From the NCBI GenBank assembly GCA_029263635.1, contig JAJUFY010000026.1, positions 1-13,128 of the forward strand: a stretch of 13,128 nt of DNA. Direction: 5' to 3'. Positions within the stretch are counted from its first letter, which is position 1, and each line of letters begins with the position of its first letter. Origin of the DNA: Ectothiorhodospiraceae bacterium (GTDB taxonomy: Bacteria > Pseudomonadota > Gammaproteobacteria > Nitrococcales > AK92). The translations under genes were made by a program, and so were the position numbers. Positions 8,801 to 13,128 of this stretch are shown in pieces. The notes beneath the pieces are model-generated. The model did not search any database. It had not been told where the DNA came from and saw only the letters and a list, made by a program, of their open reading frames with translations.

Positions 8801-8937
8801 GCATCGGCGGCGTAGATGTCGCGCAGCTTGTTTTCCAGATGCGCGATTTGGGCGTTCACTTCCTCCGTGCGAACGCCGTTCCACCAACTGATTGCACCGG
8901 CAGTCAGGCTGATCCCGGCAACCGCGAGCAGCAGCAC
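5833..8937 (-). CDS. Membrane-anchored UPF1-like SF1 helicase
   Basis: A 1034-residue protein, last gene of the four-gene operon. Residues 1-19 form one hydrophobic segment (LLLAVAGISLTAGAISWW), followed by a predicted coiled coil (about 23-136). A long middle part (about 150-560) is mostly beta-rich and unrecognised; about 217-250 vaguely resembles an S1/OB strand pattern. The helicase core follows: Walker A GPPGTGKTT (597-605), DEAG (747-750), GDHHQLPPT (771-779), LQYRMH (824-829), VDAVQGGEADLVI (941-953) and LNVALSRSRE (972-981). This is the UPF1/DNA2/NAM7 branch of superfamily 1, whose known members move 5' to 3' on RNA or DNA. No nuclease motif was seen. Translation starts at GTG, with AAGGA (8951-8947) nine bases upstream and only 5 nt after the previous stop. 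The anchor would place the ATPase on the cytoplasmic face. The substrate is unknown. Confidence 0.93.
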   Translation of the reverse strand: MLLLAVAGISLTAGAISWWNGVRTEEVNAQIAHLENKLRDIYAADARARQELAAEYLLALAELVGEELALRDAVATELIAARARARQILERPFGARESDAFRQAVLELELAESRMAAERAWLQQLQERVRLAQQALPPEIPTPAALELPHDFPREGGLVHFDGPVPAQLHGYRLQVVDETFARNGRMLLFGVDHERRRVRASPLRAALLEANLADAGEPLTARVQARERDGIRLSFGKSQLLLPCRSAHDYAWLVPEMDVDCWPDRWTLREVIGGGQDVPLPVRLHPRVGGSDTFWAPIYLAVAAEQLSDIERAEEHFREPRLVGSPWRVHLTGDGAVAFTRGRCTLITEVDGALQAFVLQAIHFDLPRPELSVSCHAQFALFVPGGEEDVPAARTVFDRFVQALHAELAAQKHQLSQRRMALRLRKLSLIYRDQQEHLEKTGSCGFLPGEVRNGGRVVIGVLTGSSLPAWLAQQVGTASPRLRVAGLAHSWPVRRASWEDRSLGICRLELDVPEEASFHEVAPFDLRRLELIGEGNQQQTLSNALENAILGRFVSGAVHRGLLGLSGEPIPHRHQGRDAAANMLADDSEPVVAVWGPPGTGKTTLLVNWLLSLFPPGEETRWPRVLIAAPTHVAVDKLLLDLLAQGQHLWPSVVRYGSADRVAGTPLEPVWHQRLLEGLASPAAAMSEADAPLARRWATLMASRDGRESAARWLLHARNIHAATCVGMARSDFGLLRESFDLAIVDEAGKAFGAELMLPASVTRRLILVGDHHQLPPTVTTETLDEAIGYRLPLAEVRELLQRNAFHDIYEQLPASAKGMLTLQYRMHADIGDAVSELFYDGQVQAARTGGSWRLTRKRLVFADFSRVQGYRHRKGADSDSIENPTERAALHAVLGRLSERVGETPLQLLIICPYQAQREALAQELAGKAFPFSVSLSTVDAVQGGEADLVILLMTRSRGRTEFLLDRHRLNVALSRSREAVVIFGHRACLTRGDAGPVARLIEWGRAKGTLDLIELPEQANFRRSLAPAVVP

Positions 8938-8942
8938 TGGCT

Positions 8943-9419
8943 TTAGTCCTTGTAGCTGTTGAGCGCGGCTACCAGGCGGTCCCCAAAATCCAGGAGTTCA
9001 CGCCACAGCATCTGCTTCTCGGATAGATCGAGCTGAGCGTCCTCCAGATCATTCAGGACGTTTTGATACCCATCCAGCAGTGGCTTCAATACAGCGTCGA
9101 TCTGGTCCAGGCGGCGATGGGCCACGGCATTTTTGTCCCGCATGGCAGCCAACTCCACCTCGGCTTTCCTGACCGCCGCCTCGGCCTGACGCACCCGCCC
9201 TTCCCATTCGATCCAGGTCGTTCCCAGTTCGACGAATGATCTGATCAGCCCAAGCACATCCCGCGCGGCGCTAACCACTTCTCGCAGCACCCGCGTCTCT
9301 TCAGTGGCCTGCTTGTAGCTGCCCTCGATCTCGGCCCGGCGGGTCTTCTCCGCCTCGTTGCTACTGCCGCCGGCGGCCGTGCGCAGGCTGCTTGGGATCA
9401 CGAATTTATTGTTCGACAT
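8943..9419 (-). CDS. Coiled-coil protein of the helicase operon (158 aa)
   Basis: Not a family I recognise. The first 20 residues are polar and Ser/Gly-rich, probably disordered. The rest is almost entirely helical and highly charged, with heptad-like stretches around residues 22-60, 72-110 (EGRVRQAEAAVRKAEVELAAM) and 112-150 (NVLNDLEDAQLDLSEKQML). A short hydrophobic patch at about 54-70 (VLGLIRSFVELGTTWI) could be a packing interface; it is too polar for a clear membrane span. There are no cysteines and no enzyme motifs. The ATG at 9419 has a GAGGA Shine-Dalgarno. It starts 14 nt after the preceding gene and ends 5 nt before the helicase GTG. The helicase also carries an N-terminal coiled coil, so I infer a scaffold or linker role with it. 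Confidence 0.85.
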   Translation of the reverse strand: MSNNKFVIPSSLRTAAGGSSNEAEKTRRAEIEGSYKQATEETRVLREVVSAARDVLGLIRSFVELGTTWIEWEGRVRQAEAAVRKAEVELAAMRDKNAVAHRRLDQIDAVLKPLLDGYQNVLNDLEDAQLDLSEKQMLWRELLDFGDRLVAALNSYKD

Positions 9420-9433
9420 GATTTTTCCTCGAA

Positions 9434-9934
9434 TCAGATACTGATGGCGTTGAACTGCTCGAAGGCGCGGCGCAGATCGGCCTGCGCTTCTTCGAGTTGC
9501 TCCAGGCTCCGATCAAAGGCCTCAAGGTCCGGCAGATCGGCAGCACGTATCGCCTGCAATTCATCCAGACAGGCCCGATACGCTTGCGCACAGATCAACA
9601 CCAGTTCGCCGATTCGCTGCCGCACCGCCCGCTGTGTTTCCAACTCTCGCCGAGCAAGATCGAGCGTCTCGGCCAACTGCTGGCGCTCCCGCTCCAGGCG
9701 CCGCTCTTCCAACGGAATCAGTCGCTCCAGGCCGTCACGATGCGCGCGCGCGGTGCACAGCTGCAGATACGAATCCACCGCCCTCGCCATCGACGCGGCA
9801 GCTTCAATCACCAGCAGCGCCGGGCTCACTCTGCTGGCTGCCCGGGCACTCCCCACCCTCAGGCCGTGACGTTTCGCTTCGCGCAGAAAGCTGGCCGTGA
9901 ATACCCACGCATGTGGCGACATTCGGTTCGTCAT
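9434..9934 (-). CDS. Helical/coiled-coil protein of the helicase operon (166 aa)
   Basis: Not a family I recognise. Residues 1-35 are basic (FLREAKRHGLRVGSARAASR). Residues 36-65 are Ala-rich and helical. A long charged coiled coil follows (about 66-112; LEERRLERERQQLAETLDLA), then a second helix pair ending at residue 166 (LEQLEEAQADLRRAFEQ). The ATG at 9934-9932 overlaps the TGA of the S1-domain gene (ATGA), which selects this start over the Met four residues later and over a long upstream extension, and implies translational coupling. Its size and helical make-up are close to those of the next gene, with no obvious sequence similarity, so the two may pair as a hetero-oligomer. Function unknown. 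Confidence 0.85.
   Translation of the reverse strand: MTNRMSPHAWVFTASFLREAKRHGLRVGSARAASRVSPALLVIEAAASMARAVDSYLQLCTARAHRDGLERLIPLEERRLERERQQLAETLDLARRELETQRAVRQRIGELVLICAQAYRACLDELQAIRAADLPDLEAFDRSLEQLEEAQADLRRAFEQFNAISI
9931..9934 (-). promoter_or_regulatory. ATGA stop-start overlap
   Basis: On the minus strand the start ATG (9934-9932) of the 166-residue gene shares two bases with the TGA (9933-9931) of the S1-domain gene. This arrangement commonly couples translation by termination-reinitiation, and it decides the start of the downstream gene. Confidence 0.85.
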
Positions 9935-11472
9935 AGCGACTTCAAATTGACATAACACCAGGCCTGTGATTCCAGCCCGGCCAGGACCGTGGCAGCCTGA
10001 TCGATGATTGTGCTGAGCGGCGGCGGACGCTGCGGGCTCTTCACGATGCGTGGCTGCACGCCTGCTCGCAGCCGCCACGCGGTGCGGGTATATGGCTCGA
10101 CATAGATGGCTTCCGCCGCCTTGCCTGGCGCCTGCTTGACCGGCCCCAGGCGCAACAGCAGGAATTGACCGCACCCGCGGCGCGCCGGGTGCGGTCGAAA
10201 GGGAGGCTCACCGACCGGCTCGAACGCCTTCCAGAGTCCCGCCAGCAGCCAATGCTCGGAAACGTCCAGCTGCACCGGCCGCCATGGCAGGCTGCCGTCA
10301 CGGCGCAGAAACACGCGGATTCTGTCGTCGGCCTGCAAGGCGGCCAGCTGCTGCCGCTCCTTCTCGTTGTCGATGACGTTGGCAAGCAGCCATTCCGGCA
10401 AGGCCTCATCCGTCGCTCGGACCAACCGCTGCTCGATGCCAACATCCGATACCGGCTTCGGCCAATCCCGGGGATAATCGGTTTCCTGTTCGATACCAAC
10501 GGGCAGCAGCTGCTGATCAGGTGGCGCAGCGCTGACGAACATGCCGCGGATCGGATCCGCATTGATCGCCTCCGCACGGGCGATCGCTTCGCTCAACCGG
10601 ATTCCTGCCGTGGTGGGTGTCCAACCATCGACCAGGCCTTCTTCCTCCAGCAGCTCACGAATCGCGCCAAGAGCGGTGACTGGCAACCCGGTGAGCGTCG
10701 CAATCTCCTCCGGCCCACGACCGGCTGCAAGCGCCTCCAGCACGAAGCAGGCAATAACATCGCACCGCCGCGGTTTGCGGGGCATCGCCCAGAGCTTGAA
10801 AGGAAATCCGCTGAAAGCGACCCGCACAGAAGGTCCCTGCGGCTCGGGGCTGCAGGCGCGCAGGCTGGCTATCGCCCGTGCACGCCTGGCGCGCTTGTTC
10901 TCCAGCCAGCCCTCCGGCGTCTCGATCCGCAGGACTTCCACCGTCACTCGCTCGCCCAAACGGACTGCTTCGGCCGGGTGGTCCAGCCAGCGCCAGGCCA
11001 GCTCCGCCAACGGAACCCACAGTGGGCACCCGTCGGCATCGACCTGAATGCCCCTCTCGGTCAGCTGCGCAACCGTGCCGGTTACCCGGCTCCCTTCTTC
11101 CAACTGAGCCAGCCGCAGACGGGCTCGCGCCTCGGCGGCCGCGGCGATGCTCGCGACCCAACCGCGCGGATCGGCTTTTACCAGCACGAACTCAACCGCT
11201 TGCCCTTCGCGCAGTACCTCAGCAGGGTCGTCAACGAACTCCTCGCTGATCTCGGCAAGAAACACAACTGCCGTCAGCTCCCCGGAGCGGACCTTTACGA
11301 ACTTCTTGCCCGCTTCAACGTAGTCGACCACCCCGCTCAGCAACTCGCCTGGCTCATACCCTGTGCTGACGACTGGCGCCGATCTGTGCCCGCGCCGGGC
11401 AGGCGCCGGGGAGCGCCGACGTACCGTCGGCTGCGGCGCCAGGTAAGCAAAAACGATATCCCAAAGGCTCAT
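9931..11472 (-). CDS. Protein with two S1-like RNA-binding domains and a winged helix
   Basis: A 513-residue protein, first gene of the operon. A basic linker (about 18-31) is followed by two S1/OB-like segments: about 40-110 (ELLSGVVDYVEAGKKFVKV) and 125-195 (GSRVTGTVAQLTERGIQVD, then LWVPLAEL). A winged-helix/HTH domain follows at about 234-295 (EEIATLTGLPVTALGAIRELLEEEGLVDG). The C-terminal 210 residues are not recognised. S1 domains bind single-stranded RNA and occur in ribosomal protein S1, RNases and translation factors; the winged helix may bind nucleic acid or protein. I take it to be the RNA-recognition part of a complex with the helicase. The ATG at 11472 is preceded by GGGGGA and opens an Ala/Val-rich helix; 58 upstream in-frame codons are Arg-rich and unlike a domain. 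The stop overlaps the next start by 4 nt. No nuclease motif seen. Confidence 0.85.
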   Translation of the reverse strand: MSLWDIVFAYLAPQPTVRRRSPAPARRGHRSAPVVSTGYEPGELLSGVVDYVEAGKKFVKVRSGELTAVVFLAEISEEFVDDPAEVLREGQAVEFVLVKADPRGWVASIAAAAEARARLRLAQLEEGSRVTGTVAQLTERGIQVDADGCPLWVPLAELAWRWLDHPAEAVRLGERVTVEVLRIETPEGWLENKRARRARAIASLRACSPEPQGPSVRVAFSGFPFKLWAMPRKPRRCDVIACFVLEALAAGRGPEEIATLTGLPVTALGAIRELLEEEGLVDGWTPTTAGIRLSEAIARAEAINADPIRGMFVSAAPPDQQLLPVGIEQETDYPRDWPKPVSDVGIEQRLVRATDEALPEWLLANVIDNEKERQQLAALQADDRIRVFLRRDGSLPWRPVQLDVSEHWLLAGLWKAFEPVGEPPFRPHPARRGCGQFLLLRLGPVKQAPGKAAEAIYVEPYTRTAWRLRAGVQPRIVKSPQRPPPLSTIIDQAATVLAGLESQAWCYVNLKSL

Positions 11473-11986
11473 GCATCCCCCGCTACGCAACCGCGGCACT
11501 CTGCAACATGCCTGCGCAGCAGCCTGTGTGTTGCCTCTACGCTGTTCTTGTACCGAGCCAGCCGGGCCGCCAGTACCGCTCCTCCGCCGCGAGCTCGCAA
11601 AGGAGCCGGCATGCCGACGCGGAATGATCAGGCCAGGGTCCGACAAAAGGTGTCGTAGATGACCAGGCCCAGATCACCGGGCCGATACACAGTCCGATGG
11701 GAGGCTGCAGAAAGGACGGAAGCAGCGGTTGCCCCGCTGACTTATCGCTTATTCATTAGCTGTTGGTGATGGTAGGACAAGAAGCACCGCGGACGCCAAT
11801 GCAGGCCGATGGATGAACCAACCGCCATGTGCCGCCCGGCACCGGTTCCAAGAACGGAGTACCATCCGATGACGGTGCCACCATCACGAGATTGCGTCGT
11901 CGCTGACGCGGCCGTGGCGAGCTCGGGAAGGCAGAGCGCCAAAGGGCGCGACCCTGCCGTCCCGAGCGAGCCGGAGCAAAATCGCT
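11473..11986. other. 514-bp non-coding region upstream of the helicase operon
   Basis: No credible gene is present on either strand: the open frames here lack family-like composition or a ribosome binding site. It is expected to hold the operon promoter on the minus strand, but I see no good -35/-10 pair. The best AT-rich patch is near 11740-11780 (TTGTCC with TGAATA, poor spacing). Several hairpins lie here: a large one at 11921-11967 and a 6-bp one at 11723-11739 (CAGCGG/CCGCTG, 5-nt loop). A third at 11981-11997 spans the stop codon of the release-factor-like gene and is followed by TTT on the minus strand. Together they suggest transcription from the right-hand gene ends here. The long leader could also carry regulation. 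Confidence 0.5.
11921..11967. repeat. Long imperfect inverted repeat (hairpin)
   Basis: GCTCGGGAAGGCAG (11921-11934) is the reverse complement of CTGCCGTCCCGAGC (11954-11967) except for one base. Inside, GCGCC (11936-11940) pairs with GGCGC (11945-11949), so nearly the whole 47 bp folds into one stem. It lies about 20 bp past the stop of the release-factor-like gene in its direction of transcription. There is no T-run, so it may be a 3'-end stabiliser or REP-like element rather than an intrinsic terminator. Confidence 0.65.
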
Positions 11987-11997
11987 CTAGAAGCGAT
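11981..11997 (-). terminator. Weak terminator-like hairpin at the baeRF stop codon
   Basis: On the minus strand ATCGCT-TCTAG-AGCGAT has a 6-bp stem and a 5-nt loop, is followed by TTT, and contains the TAG stop. The stem is short and the T-run minimal, so efficiency is doubtful. Confidence 0.25.
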
Positions 11998-13128
11998 AGA
12001 TGGCAGCGACCCCCGTGCTGGACGGCATGCGCTCCGACGGCACGACGACCACCTGCCCGCCGTGAGCGAGGACCAGCTCGCTCAGGTCGTCGAGGATGTC
12101 GTCCACCTGCGGGTCTGCGAGGTCGTCGAACTCTATTTCGCCGGTGACAGGATCGATGCGGCCCGGAACCTCCCGGTCGGCCTCGACCAGCAGGGTGGCA
12201 ATGCGCCCGGCCACCGCGCTTCGCCCGACCAGCACCAGATCGGCATCGGCCTGGCCGTGCGGCCGTGCCGCGCCGAACATCTCGGTCAGCGCCGCCAGCC
12301 GCTCCAGATACTGCGGCTCGACCACCGTCCACGCCCGCCGCCGCAGCTCGTCCAGCGAGATGGCGGTCGGCGAAACCTCCAGGCCCTGCTCCAGCAGCAG
12401 CGGATTGCGGCTGATCCGGCGGAAATCGCCCTGGTTCTCCGGCATGGCCAGCAGCACCAACGGCAGCTGCTGCTTCCGCGAGTACTGTTCGAGCACGGCG
12501 CGGTCCACCGCCCGGAAGAAGCGTTCGGTGTCGCTCTTGCTCAGGTCCGCCCTGGACGACGTGCCCTGGTGCACGCCCCCCGCCGCGGTGCTGTGGGTGC
12601 GCACCGGCTGCGGCTTCCTGGTGTCGGTGTCGACCACGGCATCCGGCGTGCGCGGAAACTCCGGCGGCAGTTCGACTTCGTGCAGGCCGTCCCGGTTGCC
12701 CTGGTACAGCTTCGCCTCTTCACGGCTGAGTGCCAGGATCTGATAGCCGTCGGCCGACTGGACCATGCGCAGCAGCGGCTTGATGTGGAAGCTGTCGGCC
12801 ACCACAGCGAGCTCGCTCACCGGCCGCTCCAGGCTGTAGACGCGGAACAGTCCCGGCGCCGCCAGCACCGCCAGGCCATCCCGGGTCTGGTTCCAGAATT
12901 CGCTATCCGCAGCCAGGGCCTGGAACGGCTCCAGCAAGGCCTTGATCTCGCGCTGCGGATATTTCTGCCGCAGCGATTCCTCCAGAGCCTTCACCAGGTT
13001 GCCGAACCGGATCGGGTCTTGCGCCTTGTCGGGGTGACTGCGGTGGGTCGGCTGGTACAGCGACAGGCAGGGCGGCTGGGGCTCTCGGAAAAGGCCCCTG
13101 GCAAAATCATCGGCGAGCGTCTGTGTCA
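11987..13128 (-). CDS. Bacterial archaeo-eukaryotic release factor-like protein (baeRF family 3)
   Basis: The frame is open to the window edge. It reads TQTLADDF near the edge and then CLSLYQPTHRS and DPIRFGNLVKALEE, the conserved N-terminal pattern of baeRF family 3. The last two bases give 'TG' followed by ACA, so an ATG would be completed by one base beyond the window, for a protein of about 380 residues. A GTG inside the DPIRF motif is too late to be the start. The middle domain has SFHIKPLLRMVQSADGYQILALSREEAKLYQG, then RFFRAVDRAVLEQ and PLVLLAMPENQGDFRRIS. The C-terminal domain ends GGQVVVVPSERMPSSTGVAAIYRF, typical of the eRF1 domain-3-like fold. These proteins are homologues of aRF1/eRF1 and Pelota and have been proposed to act in ribosome rescue or translation stress; biochemical function is largely untested. 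No GGQ peptide-release loop was recognised (the GGQ in GGQVVVV is a strand near the C-terminus). Confidence 0.88.
   Translation of the reverse strand, partial: TQTLADDFARGLFREPQPPCLSLYQPTHRSHPDKAQDPIRFGNLVKALEESLRQKYPQREIKALLEPFQALAADSEFWNQTRDGLAVLAAPGLFRVYSLERPVSELAVVADSFHIKPLLRMVQSADGYQILALSREEAKLYQGNRDGLHEVELPPEFPRTPDAVVDTDTRKPQPVRTHSTAAGGVHQGTSSRADLSKSDTERFFRAVDRAVLEQYSRKQQLPLVLLAMPENQGDFRRISRNPLLLEQGLEVSPTAISLDELRRRAWTVVEPQYLERLAALTEMFGAARPHGQADADLVLVGRSAVAGRIATLLVEADREVPGRIDPVTGEIEFDDLADPQVDDILDDLSELVLAHGGQVVVVPSERMPSSTGVAAIYRF

Noticed and set aside
5833..11472. Assignment to a known defence system such as Zorya or Mokosh
   Set aside because: No MotA/MotB-like pair, kinase, phospholipase-D or other nuclease motif was seen; only the helicase class is shared with some of these.
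10165..11658. 497-codon plus-strand open frame opposite the S1-domain gene
   Set aside because: No family-like sequence; the minus-strand frame has S1 and winged-helix patterns and operon-type overlaps.
11723..11739. CAGCGG/CCGCTG hairpin as an intrinsic terminator
   Set aside because: Short stem with no T-run on either strand; noted only as part of the intergenic region.
11742..12332. 196-codon minus-strand frame overlapping the release-factor-like gene
   Set aside because: Gly/Arg-rich out-of-frame shadow of the baeRF coding sequence, continuing by chance into the gap.
12985..12994. GTG at 12994 as the start of the release-factor-like protein
   Set aside because: The frame continues upstream through the conserved PTHRS and DPIRF motifs to a probable ATG one base beyond the window.

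Overview
The window is GC-rich, densely coded DNA from a proteobacterium. The DusB type, the orphan CheX and the ECF41 module fit a gamma- or beta-proteobacterium with an environmental lifestyle, but no rRNA or single-copy marker settles the lineage. No tRNA, rRNA, CRISPR array, transposase or integrase was seen.

Left part (1-5611), ordinary chromosomal genes. From the left edge: the first 20 codons of a minus-strand gene resembling DUF533/TerB-like proteins; a two-gene ECF41 module (AhpD/carboxymuconolactone decarboxylase-like protein, then a SigJ-type sigma factor) preceded by a textbook ECF41 promoter, TGTCACA-N16-CGTC; a 610-residue SLC13/DASS permease with two RCK_C (TrkA-C) domains; an isolated CheX-like CheY-P phosphatase; and, divergently on the plus strand, dusB (tRNA dihydrouridine synthase B), which is not followed by fis.

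Middle (5612-5832): a convergent intergenic region with a 61-bp palindromic repeat of the type seen scattered through many genomes.

Right part (5833-11472), the most interesting segment: a tightly packed minus-strand operon of four genes. In transcription order they are a protein with two S1-like RNA-binding domains and a winged-helix domain (513 aa), a helical/coiled-coil protein (166 aa, 4-nt ATGA overlap), a second coiled-coil protein (158 aa, 14-nt gap), and a 1034-aa UPF1-like superfamily 1 helicase with an N-terminal membrane anchor and coiled coil (5-nt gap, GTG start). All six main helicase motifs are intact. I know of no named system with this architecture. It looks like a membrane-tethered RNA- or RNP-remodelling complex, in either RNA quality control or defence.

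Right edge (11987-13128): after a 514-bp non-coding gap with a long imperfect hairpin lies a bacterial archaeo-eukaryotic release-factor-like protein (baeRF family 3). Its reading frame runs to within one base of a probable ATG just outside the window. A release-factor homologue next to a UPF1-like helicase operon suggests a translation-linked role, but the link rests on proximity only.
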